This document shows, one piece after another, positions 40,114 through 51,235 of a stretch of 64,000 bases of DNA (positions are counted from its first letter, which is position 1; each line of letters starts with the position of its first letter). The notes below the pieces were generated by a model. That model did no database searches. It was not told the origin of the DNA and saw nothing but the letters and a program-made list of their open reading frames with translations. This DNA comes from Loripinus fragilis. Lineage: Eukaryota > Mollusca > Bivalvia > Lucinida > Lucinidae. The DNA lies in contig OZ026516.1 in the NCBI GenBank assembly GCA_964019695.1, forward strand, positions 95,728,368 through 95,792,367, written 5' to 3'. A program made the translations under genes and the position numbers.

Positions 40114-42593
40114 AGTGCAAAATACAGACAATAATCCTTTATTTCAAATGAGTCTTTTCTTTATGTTTTGATAATAAAAGGTCATAATATAAAACGGTCA
40201 ACAAGGTTCCTTGTTGCGACCATATGAATTAGTACACTGCATTTCAACATAGTACATATCTTCTTGCAGACTATATAGGACAGTGTGTCCGGTGCCTGAT
40301 TGCAAATGGCAAACAGCAAATGCTCTGACACGCCTGTGCATCAATGAAGTAGAATCAGAATGCCCATATTTAACCCTATCAAAGTATTAATATCGCTTGA
40401 TAGAAACAGCAATGATGGAAGAACGTCCATGTTTCGTTATTTCGGCGTCTTTCGCTACATCGATGTCAATTTTGACTGGAATGAATATTGCTACTGCTGG
40501 GGAGTTTGGCACATACATTTTGTAAATGGAAATTCCTATTTTGGTAGCCCACGAAAATAGTACCTTTCAACATTTTGAAATTCACCGTTACTGTGCCCTC
40601 TATTCGGTAAATGAGTGCTCTATTGGATTTTAAACTTGCATAGGAATATGCATTGATGCATGTTTGTCATATTGTTAAAAGCAGCTTCTTCTTGGTGTGG
40701 ACTATTTTGTCACAGTAAATAGCGCCAACTACCATGGTAACGTATGACGCTGGTCTGATTACCTTTAACTTTTGTGCATGTGAAGAAACCAAGGTCGTCA
40801 AGGCAGGTTTTTTTTCACTTTTCTCTAAGGTGGATAACAAATATTCTCACTCACAGGAAGATAGTAATTCAAACATTATCTGGCAAGACTGTGCAAATGT
40901 GCATGCTCGCCTGGTCTTTTGCTGCTCGAATATGCGATACATGTACATGTAAGTACTTAAATCACATAACTGGTATAAACAATTTGGCCTAAGCCTTCAT
41001 CTATATCCCTTCTTTTAGTGCAATCGGCGAAGGCTCTGGCGAGACTGTGCAAATGTGCACGCTCGCCTAGTCTTTCGCTGCTCGCATATGGGATAAGTAC
41101 CTAAATCACATAACTGGTATAATCAATTTGGCCTGAGCCTTCATTTACATCCCTTCTTTTTATCACAATCAGCGAAGGCTCTGGCGAGACTGCGCAAATA
41201 AGAAGCCTCGTCAGATCACTCGCTGCTCGCATATGTAATATTTTTCATGAACTGGTTCTAAAATTTTAGCCTGAGCCTTCATCCACATCCCTTCTTTTTA
41301 GGGATTCGTTGTTCGCATAGGCGATTAGTACCAAACTTTCTTGAACTGGCCTATACAATATGGCCTTAGCCTTCATCTACACCCCTTCTTTTAGTGTGAT
41401 TGGCAAAGGCTCTGGCGAGACTGTGAACCTGATCAATTGCTGCTCGAATATGCGCAAAGTACCTAAATCACATAACTTGTATAAACAATTTGGCCAAAGC
41501 CTTCATCTATATCCCTTCTTTCTAGTGCAATCAGCGAAGGCTCTGGCGAGACCGTGCAAATGTGCAGGCTCGCCTGGTCTTTCACTGCCCGCATATGCGA
41601 TAAGTACATAAATCACAAAAATAAATGGCCTGAGCCTTCATTTACATCCCTTCTTTTAAGTGCTATCAGCGAAGGCTCTGGCGAGACTGCGCAAATGTGC
41701 AGCCTCGCCAGATCATTCGCTGCTCGCATATGTGATTTTTTTCATGAACTGGTCCATAAATTTAAGCCTGAGCCTTCATCCACATCCCTTCATTTTAATG
41801 TATTCGCTGTTTGCATCTGCGATTTGTACCAACTGTTCTTGAATTGGCGTATAAAATTTGGCCTGCGTCTTCATCTACATCTCTTCTTTTTGGGGATTTG
41901 CTGTTCGCAATTGCGATTAGTGCCAAACTGTCTTGAACTAGCTTATATAAATTGGCATCAGCCTTCATAAACATGCTGTTAGGGTATGCGATTACATGTA
42001 GTACCAAACTTTCTTGAACTAGTCTTTCAAATTTGGCATGAGTCTTCACCTACTTCTCTTCTTTTTTAGGGGTTCGCTGTTCGCATATGCGATTAGTATT
42101 AAACTTTCTTGAACTAGTCCATAAAATTTGGCACATCCCATCACTTTAGTTTAATTAGCAAAGGCTCTGGCGACACTGCCCTAAAGTGCAGCCTTACGGG
42201 ATCATTCGCTGCTCCCTTTTATGATATGTTGAAGTTGCCCTAAAAATTGGGCCTGAGCCTTCATCTAAATCCCTTCTTTTTTAGGGATTCGCTGTTCACA
42301 TATGCGATCAGTACCAAACTTTCTTGAACTGGCCTAAGAAATTTGGCCTAAGCCTTCATCTACATCAATTCTTTTTAGAATGATTTGCAAAGGCACTGGC
42401 GATACTGCGCAAATGTGCTGTCTCGCCTGATCCTTCGCTGCTCGCATATGCCACTAATACCAAACTTTTTTGAACTGGCCTATAAAATTTGGCTGAGCCT
42501 TCATCTACATCCCATCTTTTTTGTGCGATTTTCAAAGGCTCTGGCGTGACTGCGCAAATGTGCAGTTTTGTCTGATCCTTTTTTCTGCTCGAT

Positions 42594-42875
42594 TTAGTGA
42601 TAAGTATCAAACTCTGATGAACTGACCCATTGATGATCACGAAGTATCACAATTACATACTTCAGACCAATCCATGGCACCGTGAGGAACAGCCACAGAA
42701 CACTAATAGTAGAAAGACGGTAAAGTAAGGCATCATGCTCTCTCTTCCTCGCCGAGATGATTGCAAAAACGAGAAAGAACACTAAGTAATGAATAGCGAA
42801 ACGAGGACCAAACACTAAGCCCCTACAAACCAAAGGGAGGAACATTAAAGACTGAATCAACAACAACAGAACCAC
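42594..42875 (-). other. Hydrophobic frame, unit 10
   Basis: Open but starts with GTG as in unit 1; H-to-Q near the N-terminus. It spans the young-to-old switch in this unit. Confidence 0.3.
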
Positions 42876-43601
42876 TGCCTTAGAAGGAACAAAGTTGGGC
42901 CTGAACCTTCATCTACATTGCTTCCTTTTTCAGTTCAAGCAGCAAAGGCTGTGATTATACTCTGCGAATGTGTAGGCTCATCTGGGCATTCGCTGCTCGC
43001 ATATGCGATAATACAAAACTCTCACGAACTGGCCCTTAAAATATGGCCTGAGCCTACATCTACATATATTTTTGGGGGCGTGTGATAAGTTCAGCGACTG
43101 CTGATAACAGATGCAATCAGTTTAGACCCAGATCAGGATCGACAGAAAAATAGTAATTTTAAAAAAAGCCAGCAGACGCCAAAAAACATGAAAATTGCAC
43201 AGAATGCAAAGGGTTACAAATGTAAAGAAGGGTTTGACGCACATACGATAAGTGTGATTTGACGGCGAGCAGTCAAGTGCTCTGGCGAGATGGCAACCCT
43301 GCTCAGGATTGCATTGGCCTTACTTTTGGTCACTAATGCAATAAGTACTTTATTCTCATGTGCAGGTGTGTTACTAATGTGTAGCATGTGAAGATTCAAA
43401 TGAGTTTAACCTTTTGCGCATTTTCACGAACGCTTTTGCAATTCAAAAGGTGATTCAAAAATTAGGATATTATTGTTTCAATGTGTTATCATTTCAAATA
43501 AAAATGTAAAAAAAAGTATGGGCCACGCCTTACGAGCCTTTTCCCTATGAAGGCTCGTCAAGAAGTGGGTCCTCCGAGGGAGGATTCGCAAAGATAGCTC
43601 C

Positions 43602-43716
43602 CTCTTTTTTTTTTTCTCCTGGTCTTTTTGGTCTTTTTTTTTTTTTTTGGTGGGGAAGGGGGGGGGATGGGCTGGTCTTTTTTTCTGGGTGTGTGTGTGT
43701 GTGTGGGGGGGGGGGG
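43602..43716 (+). repeat. T/G tract with GT microsatellite, unit 10
   Basis: The T run is followed by G-rich DNA, a (GT)n stretch at 43,690-43,704 and a G run. The GT expansion is private to this unit. Confidence 0.85.
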
Positions 43717-44140
43717 TAGTGGTACTCCCTGGGTGGTTACATATGCCACTTCAGGGTTACTACCAGATAATACTGGTAGTCGATGGGAGATGAGTAATTT
43801 TTGGGGACAAACCATCATTGCTCTTTTCTATAGCAAATGTGGCTTCAAACTTTGATATTGGCTTTTGACAGCTTTAAGCTTAAAAGTGCTTCATACAGAA
43901 CTGGTACATTTCTATAATGATAACTTTCTAAAGATACATTAAGTAGTTTAAGGTCCACGTAATAAACGATACACGCCTCTTTAGAAAAGTGCAAAATAAA
44001 GACAATATTCCTTTTTTAACGGGTCTTTTCTTCATGTTTTGATAATTAAAGGTAGTAATATAAAGCGGTCCACAAGGTTCCTTGTTGTGGCCATATAAAT
44101 TAGTACACAGCATCTCAACATAGTACTTATCTTCTTGTAG

Positions 44141-44396
44141 ACTATATAGGACAGCTTGTCAGATGCCTGATTGCAAATGGCCAACAGCAAATGCTCTGAC
44201 ACGGCTGCGCATCAATGAAGTAGAATCAGAATGCTCATATTTACCCCTATCAAAGTATGATTATTGCTTGATAGAAACAGCAATGATGGAAGAACATCTC
44301 TGTATCGTTATTCCAGCGTCTTTCGCTGCATCGATGTCAATTTTGACTGGAATGAATATTGCTACTGCTGGGGAGTTTGGCACATACATTTTGTAA
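44141..44396 (+). pseudogene. Exon-like open block in unit 10 (decayed in all other units)
   Basis: A pyrimidine-rich acceptor-like stretch ending CTTCTTGTAG (44,131-44,140) is followed by an open frame to TAA at 44,394. It reads LYRTACQMPDCKWPTANALT at its start and ends with a small-residue hydrophobic stretch including PASFAASMSILTGMNIATAG, which could be a membrane helix. In units 1-9 the same frame has a TAA in place of the YDY segment (for example near 2,990). The block ends at TTTTGTAAAT, which could also be a splice donor. I do not recognise the family; origin from a captured host exon is inference. Confidence 0.3.
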
Positions 44397-45565
44397 ATGG
44401 AAATCACTATTTTGGTAGCCCACGAATACAGTACCTTTCAACATTTTGAAATTCACCGTTTCTGTGCCCTCTGTTCGGTCAATGAGTGCTCTAATGAATT
44501 TTAAACTTGCATAGGACTATGCATTGATGCATGTTCGTCATGTTGTTGAAAACAGCTTCTTCTTTAAATGTGGACTATTTAGTCACAGTAAATAGCGCCG
44601 ACTACCATGGTAACGTATGACGCTGATCTGATTTCCTTTTACTTTTGTGCATGTGAAGAAACCAAGGTCGTCAAGGCAGGGTTTTTTTCACTTTTCTCTA
44701 AGGTGGATAAAAAATCTTCTCACTCACAGGAAGATAGAAATTCAAACATTATCTGGCAAGACTGTGCGAATGCGCGTGCTCGCCTGGTCTTTTGCTGCTC
44801 GAATATGCGATACATGTACATGTAAGTACCTAAATCACATAACTGGTATAAACAATTTGGCCTAAGCCTCAATCTATATCCCTTCTTTTTAGTGCAATCA
44901 GCAAAGGCTCTGGCGAGACTATGCAAATGTGCATGCTTGGCCGGTCTTTCACTGCTTGCGTATGTGATAAGTAGGCCTACCTAAATCATATAACTGGTAA
45001 AAACAATTTGGCCTGCGCTTTCATTTACGTCCCTCTTTTTAGCGCAATCAGCGAAGGCTCTGGCGAGATTGCGCAAAGGTGCAGCCTCGCCTGATCATTC
45101 GCTGCTCGCATATGTGATATTTTTTATGAACTGGTCCTAAAATTTTAGCCTGAGCCTTCATCCACATCCCTTCTTATTTAGGGATTCGCTGTTCGCATAT
45201 GCGATACGTACCAAACTTTCTTGAACTGGCCTATACAATTTGGCCTAAGCCTTCATCTACATCCCTTCTTTTTAGTGTGATTTCCAAAGGCTCTGGTGAG
45301 ACTGTGCATGCTCGCCTGGTCTTTCGCTGCTTGCATATGCGATAAGTACCTTAATCACATATTTGGCCTGAGCCTTCATTTACATCACCTATTTTTTGCG
45401 CAATCAGCGAAGGCTCTGGCGAGATTGCGCAAAGGTGCAGCCTCGCCAGATCATTTGCTGCTCGCTTATGTGATACTTTTTTTATGAACTGGTCCTAAAA
45501 TTTTAGCCTGAGCCTTCATTCACATCCCTTCATTTTTAGGGATTCGCTGTTTGCATATGCGTTTG

Positions 45566-45840
45566 GTACCAACCGTTCTTGAATTGGTGTATAAAATTTG
45601 GCACCAGTCTTCATCTACATCCCTTCTTTATAGGGATTGGCTGTTCGCATTTGTGATTAGTGCCAAACTGTCTTGAACTAGTCTATAAAATTTGGCCTGT
45701 GTCTTCATCTACATCTATTCTTTTTAGGGATTCGTTGCTCGCAAATGCGATTAGTACCAAACTGTCTGGAACTAGCCTATAAAAATTGGCATCAGCCTTC
45801 ATCTATATCCCTTTATTTTAGGGATTTGTTGTTATCGTAT
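45566..45840 (+). repeat. Macrosatellite unit 11, terminal fragment (array boundary)
   Basis: Begins like window position 1, with the long three-monomer start, and loses similarity after about 45,840. This is the right boundary of the array. Confidence 0.85.
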
Positions 45841-45927
45841 GCCTGCTAAGTTACAGCGATTAGCTTAAGAATGCTGAATGTGTACTTGTAGCAGGTTTAT
45901 CAACTAAAATTTTCAGAGAGTGAACAG

Positions 45928-45977
45928 CAAAGGCACTGATCAACCTGAACAGATGCGCAGGCTGGCCTGTGCCTTTG
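45928..45977 (+). repeat. Dispersed hairpin element just outside the array
   Basis: CAAAGGCAC pairs with GTGCCTTTG; the inside contains 'ctgatcaacctg' and 'gcgcaggctggcctg'. The same layout occurs at 58,468 and resembles the hairpin in the array monomers. Confidence 0.6.
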
Positions 45978-46042
45978 TTTTTTGCATGCAGTTACGTCAG
46001 GTTTTCTCTTGGCACTGCTCATAACTCTCTACCACACTTAAT

Positions 46043-46364
46043 TTGTTTGTTTGTTTTGTTGCTTTACGTCCCAAGTCAACAGCTAAGGTCATTGCGGGAC
46101 GGTCAGTTCACCTAACCACACTTTTTCCTGGCAAGCTTGAACAAGCGCTTAACCAGTACTTCGTGCACATACTTTCGCTTGTAACTGACAACAACCCTTC
46201 TTGAATGATTCAGCGGAAGGGGGAGAATGACCGTAGAAATTATTTCATGATCAATCTCCACGAAAGTATGGGACCGGGCCGGGATCGAACTCGCGACCCC
46301 TGGATCTGCAGTCCGACTCGCATCTGTAGCCAGACACGTTACCGACTGCGCTATGCGGCCCGGC
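46043..46364 (-). mobile_element. tRNA-derived SINE with 14-bp target-site duplication
   Basis: On the minus strand the element begins GCCGGGCCGCATAGCGCAGT with an A box (TAGCGCAGTCGG) and a B box (GAGTTCGATCCC). It then has a ~230-bp body and ends in a 'gggacgtaaagcaacaaaac' tail rich in AAAC. The 14-bp duplication ctaccacacttaat flanks it at 46,029-46,042 and 46,365-46,378, so the insertion is complete and fairly recent. The open frames across it are non-coding shadows. Confidence 0.9.
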
Positions 46365-46378
46365 CTACCACACTTAAT

Positions 46379-47270
46379 GGTTGGTCTATTGATGACACTT
46401 CTTGGTAATTGTATCAAAATCAAATGAATAAAATCAGAGGTAAGCTCAAAGACTAAAGAGCAGAATCGAGAAAAAACGGATACGGTCGAAAGCATACCCC
46501 GCCAAAAAAGTGGTTTTATGTATTAAGCAGCAGAGAGGTGTCTCTCGACAGACCGTGTCAGAGACTTAGGTAAACCTAGAAGTATCATACATTCGAAGCC
46601 GAACATGGACGGGCACATTTGCGACCTATCCCCACCACAAAAGTCAGGGATTTCTCTTTGTATATAACATCCTAAATTATGACAAAATTGATGAAACGAA
46701 GCATTGAAGTAAAACTTAAGTCTTCTACTTGCGATGATTCATTGCGAAAGAGTAAATTGCTTCAATAAATATCATCAAAATTTGGTTGTGCCCCGTTGAT
46801 CGACGCAACATGCCCATAGTGTCACAGAAAACCCATTCATCTATCTGGATTTCCATAGTAATCCCTGTTTTTTTTTTACAATTTCAATGCATGCTGATAA
46901 TATAGGCATACGTTGCTATCTTGTCATATTCAAAGGTAGGTTTTTAACAGTTGTATGTCGATGTAGGCATGGAAAAATCATCAAAACCCATATCTTTTGG
47001 CACCAGTAGAATAGGGCGCACTGTAGCGCTTACAAAAAAAGATATTTTCAAAACAAAATTGGCTACAACAATTGAAGCAAAGACTCCTACAGCTCCTGCA
47101 AATGTTTGTTTTTTGATTATCTGCAGTATTTATTCTAGCCTTTGCTTTAAAATGAAAGTAGATAAATAACATACCTTTTTCACTGTAAAACCTGTTGATG
47201 CGCTGACACCTTACCGGTCGTTACATGTTTTTACAGTTAAGCCCCGTTGATACCCAGGTTTTCATGTGCA
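46379..47270. other. Intergenic, no gene recognised
   Basis: AT-rich DNA without recognisable coding content. Two overlapping short open frames on opposite strands around 46,951-47,172 show no family motif. Confidence 0.5.
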
Positions 47271-47286
47271 CAGTTTCCATAGCTTG

Positions 47287-47580
47287 GTTGCTATGGTCAC
47301 AATAATTGCCGACAGAATAGGCTTAAAATAGAGAAATAGCCATTTTGGTCCAAATTTAAGGCTTTGGGATACTGATTTTTTAACACAGCTAAATACCCAA
47401 AAAAAAACCTTTTAATTTGTTGTGTGCTGTGATAATTCTCATCATCTGTTAAAATATTTTTCGTTATTTGCTAATGCTCTATGCTAATTTCTCTGTCAAA
47501 TGTCTCAAATTTATTCCAAAATGGTCTCTTTCCTATTTTCAGCCTATTTTGGTGGCCATTTTTGTTACCATAGCACTGTC
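47287..47580. mobile_element. Foldback (inverted-repeat) element, ~290 bp
   Basis: The arm at 47,287-47,363 is imperfectly complementary to the arm at 47,505-47,580; shared pieces include GCTATGGT, AATAGGCT-AAAATAG and CCATTTTGG. A spacer of ~140 bp separates them. Confidence 0.65.
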
Positions 47581-48020
47581 AGTCAAATTAATACACTTGG
47601 GTTATTGTTCTAATAAACCCATAAGAAGAAATTGGTGAAAAATAATTTTTATTTTTTAGCCTCAGGGGGGGGGGGGGCAAAATAGCACCTTAATGCACAT
47701 ATCTCTTTCATACATGCATTCTTAAATAAATCTCTTGGACAAGTTCAAATGTGGGTATTGTTCAATGTGGGCAGTGTTTGCAATTGTTTGTTTGTTTAAT
47801 GCGTAACGACACATCAACCCTTGTGGGTCATTAGCATCTGAAAGTAAAACATTAAACAGGATTTGGGTGGAAAAAGTAAAAATTTGTTATACATGAAGTT
47901 AATGATGATGATGAGTTTGGATCATGACATTCAGATGGGATATGATGTTGACAGAATGTTTCCACTTGTGAACATGATAATCTTCCAGCAGGGATACAGG
48001 CCAACATTTTTTTGCCAGGA

Positions 48021-48079
48021 GCAAGCTGGGCCCCTAGAACAAAATGATTTGGGGCCCAGCCCAAAACTAAGGGGCCCAG
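48021..48079. repeat. GC-rich palindromic repeat, copy 1
   Basis: GCTGGGCCCCTA and its complement TTGGGGCCCAGC flank a short AT spacer; an additional GGGGCCCAG follows. Confidence 0.65.
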
Positions 48080-48237
48080 GATTCGGCAGAAAATTAAACT
48101 CATTTCAACATTGAAGTCAGGATTAAGTCCTCAAAATATTTACAGCATTTGGAATCAGCTAAAGAATGATTTGTAAACTTCCAACAGCTAGATCAGATTT
48201 GACAAGACTTCATGCCTTTACATACACCCTTTTTTCA

Positions 48238-48314
48238 GGGGCAAGCTGGGCCCCTAATTATTTAGTTTTAGGGGCCCAGCCCAAAATTTAAGGGCACTGG
48301 GCTACTGGGCCCCT
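48238..48314. repeat. GC-rich palindromic repeat, copy 2
   Basis: Same GCTGGGCCCCTA ... TAGGGGCCCAGC structure as the copy 200 bp upstream, with a different spacer and an extra 'ctgggcccct'. Confidence 0.65.
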
Positions 48315-48538
48315 GTTAGTCTTTTTTCCTGATTCCATATGCATTATTGTCCCTTATCACTACAGGGCATAATGTGGGACCATATGTTGGTATATGCCAG
48401 TATACCCAGGTTTAATAGTTCAATAAATAAGAAATAAAATATGGACAGTTTTGTCATTTATTGAACGTTATGCATAAAGTAACATAAACACACCAGTTAG
48501 GCAGCAATCTAAACCGTTAATACTATCAACGAAAATAG

Positions 48539-48634
48539 GTCAAAAATCGTTAGAAACAGAGTTTTTGACTGCCATTTGTCGCCAGTTGGGCGACAAATAG
48601 CAATCAAAAACACTGTTTCTAGCAATTTTTGATC
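48539..48634. repeat. ~96-bp imperfect palindrome
   Basis: The halves meet around 'cgccagttgggcg'. Complementary blocks include GTCAAAAAT/ATTTTTGAT, AGAAACAG/CTGTTTCT, GTTTTTGA/TCAAAAAC and ATTTGTCGCC/GGGCGACAAAT. Confidence 0.75.
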
Positions 48635-49392
48635 TGCATTCATCGTTTGTTAAGAGCGTTTTCGTTTGCCGCCTATCCGGTGTGATAAAGGTTTCTGAAA
48701 AATTCAATTAACCCTTATTTTGCTGGATAGTTTAATATACTACCCTTTCAGGACCCCAGATAAGAGTGGGTATTTCAAAGTCATATTTCTTATTTCTCAA
48801 CCAAATCATATGTTGTGGGTACTCCAAACAACCATCTCAATGTTTAAGTTAATGGATATGAAAATAATTACAATTTTATGCTCAAAAATGCTCCTAAACT
48901 TGACCAATGCCAACACACTCAATATTCATCCAATTAACTTGCACGATTTCAGGTAGTGGTTAATATTTACATGTAGAGTGGAAAACTATGGATTTTGATC
49001 AGCTGACATCTTAGCTGGTCGGGATCCTCACCATTTTTTAAACAAAATATGTAAAGGTTCTGCATTGTAAGGGTTAATAGGCAATGTGATATCTAAAACC
49101 ATTTATTATCCCAATTCTTTATAAACACTCATTTTGATAGCCAGAATAGCGTAGACCCAGATCAGAGTTTACCAAAATCAGCAGACAAATTAAAAGCATG
49201 CAAATTACCATGATGACCCCTTGTCAATGAGAGTCCTAATGTAATAATGAACTGTACTATAAATGGAACTTTGTGCAATAAAAAACCTGTATTCCAGGTA
49301 ACTTACAAAACCAGACTCAAACCAGTCTCCTCAGCTACAGAGGCTAGCAAGAAAAATGAAACTTCACTTGTAGCAAGTTAAGAAATTATATT

Positions 49393-49927
49393 TTACAAAA
49401 GGGCCAAGTGGCCTTAAAGCGCTCATCTGACTTGGTAGAGGTCCACTAGGTGATGCTACATACCATTTAGCAAGGCTCTAGGCATTAAGGCTTCAGACTA
49501 GAAGATGTTTTCCCTATATAAGCCTATGTAAAACATGTGACATGTGACCCCCAAGGCGGGACCATTTTCGGTCCAAGGGGTATAATTTGAACAACTTGGT
49601 AGAGGTCCACTAGGTGATGCTACATATTAAATATCAAAGCTCTAGGCCTTGTGGTTTCAGAGAAGATTTTTAAAGTTTTCATCTTGAAAATGCGTTTTTA
49701 ACCTGTGTGACCTAGATTTGCAATGGACTGGAACCATTAGAACAATTTATAAAGAGGGTCATAAAAGGATCATTCCTACCAAGTTTGGTCAAAATCCAGC
49801 CAGAAGGTTAGGAAATGTGCTTTGAAGCAATTGTTGACGACGGACAACGCATGAAGCACGTCACACAACGGAAGATGGACATTCAATGATCACAATAGCT
49901 CACCATGAGCCAAAGGCTCTGAGCTAA
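49393..49927. repeat. Dispersed bivalve-type repeat, short full copy
   Basis: Starts 'acaaaagggccaagtggcc' and ends 'atcacaatagctcaccatga...ggctctgagcta'. Inside, 'acttggtagaggtccactag' occurs twice about 150 bp apart, so it is built of internal modules. Confidence 0.6.
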
Positions 49928-50166
49928 TAACAAATGCCCTGATAAGTCTGCGCAAAATTTGCACAAACTGGTCTGAGACTTTGTTGTTCACAAACCCCAA
50001 AGACAGGTTTTCTCGCCTTAAGGCCAAGATATTAGGACTCTTACCAACTTACATAGTTCCATTACTTTATGTTCGACTGGTACTGTCGTGCAAACCAAAA
50101 GTGACAGTGACATTATCTTTTGTTTATAATTGCTAAGTAAAACAGTAATGTGTACACTTCACTTGA

Positions 50167-50483
50167 CCGGGCCGCATAGCCCAGTCGGTAATGTGTCTGG
50201 CAACAGGTGTGAGTCTGACTGCAGATCCAAGGGAGGCGAATTCGATCCCGGCCTCGTACCATACTTTCATGGAGACTGATCATGAAATAATATCTACAGT
50301 CATTCTCCTCCCTTCCGCTGAATCATTCAAAATGGGTTGTTGTCAGTTACAAGTATGTGCACAAAGTCCTGGTTAACTGCTTGTTCAAGCTTGCCCAGGA
50401 AAAAGTGTGGTTAGGTGAACTGACCGTCCAGCCATGACCATAGCTGTTGACTTGGGACGTAAAGGAACAAAACAAACAAAAAA
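50167..50483 (+). mobile_element. tRNA-derived SINE, second copy, 13-bp target-site duplication
   Basis: Same family as the element at 46,043, opposite orientation. Starts CCGGGCCGCATAGCCCAGTC and ends in 'caaaacaaacaaaaa'. Flanked by acacttcacttga at 50,154-50,166 and 50,484-50,496. Confidence 0.9.
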
Positions 50484-51235
50484 ACACTTCACTTGAGCTA
50501 ACGCAAATCCATAGATCACTTGTGTATTAATCCTAATCTATTTTAAGTCCCTGATAACTTTGTAAACAAAACATGAAGTCACTGTCACTCTTGGCTGGCA
50601 GAACAGTACAAGTCCATTTTACTATAAATGAAATGAGCAAATGGTAGCAATCAAATAGCAAATAGAGTAAGCCCTGATACAATGTAAGTCAGTCTGACGT
50701 ACAGATTCTCCATAAGAATGCCTACGGTAATATGAGTTTACAGTTTTTGCTCATGCCCATGACATCCAGGCCCTCAAAAAGAAAGTGTATTCAAACATTT
50801 ATTTTCTTATTTCTAATTCAAAACATATGACATGGGTACCCAAAAGAATTAACTCAATGAAATGCTTCTTTGTAGCATCCATTATCTATTTTAAAAAGGA
50901 TCGGTAAGAAAATATTCACAAAATCATGCTAAATTTTTTTTATCTTGACCTGTGCATGTCTAAATAATCAACCCTTAAAGCGCCACCTATAATTTGCAGC
51001 AGATGAGAATTTCAAATTTTGCCACTTTTTCAAAAATAACTGATAAGGGATGATATTTCAAGAGAATCTCAGACGATTCTCATGTAAGAGAATCGCAGAC
51101 GCTTCTCATGTAATATCATACCTTATTTTTGTCGAAAATTGGGAAAGATGTCGCAAAATTTGTCGTCTGCTGCAGTTGTGATTGGCGCTGTTAGGGTTAA
51201 GGGTAAATATGTTATTTGTCCGTCATTTAAGTTAC

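Larger units (their letters stand above)
37076..41825 (+). repeat. Macrosatellite unit 9 (young form, three 220-bp modules)
   Basis: Last unit with an intact tRNA-like cassette. The minus-strand frame around 37,615-37,806 differs because one C is missing in 'catccatc' near 37,760. Confidence 0.95.
41826..45565 (+). repeat. Macrosatellite unit 10 (deleted, diverged right-end unit)
   Basis: Only 3,740 bp. It starts as a young unit but switches to older-type sequence between about 42,640 and 42,875. The tRNA-like cassette and ~300 bp after it are deleted at about 43,520, a single 220-bp module remains, the T/G tract has gained a (GT)n run at 43,690-43,704, and the exon-like block is open. The monomers from 44,850 on are visibly diverged. 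Confidence 0.93.

Noticed and set aside
44163..44396. Assignment of the unit 10 exon-like block to an SLC13-type transporter
   Set aside because: The small-residue hydrophobic stretch is suggestive, but no signature motif is present.
1..45840. CRISPR-like array of short repeats
   Set aside because: Monomers are adjacent and degenerate with no constant repeat plus unique spacer pattern, and the genome is animal.
1..45840. Dismissing the array as an assembly artefact
   Set aside because: Units differ by many private substitutions, indels and module counts, which a collapsed or looped assembly would not create. The exact unit number still needs long reads.
46112..46495. 127-codon minus frame and overlapping plus frame
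   Set aside because: Both run through the tRNA-derived SINE; the coding appearance is a shadow of the SINE body.
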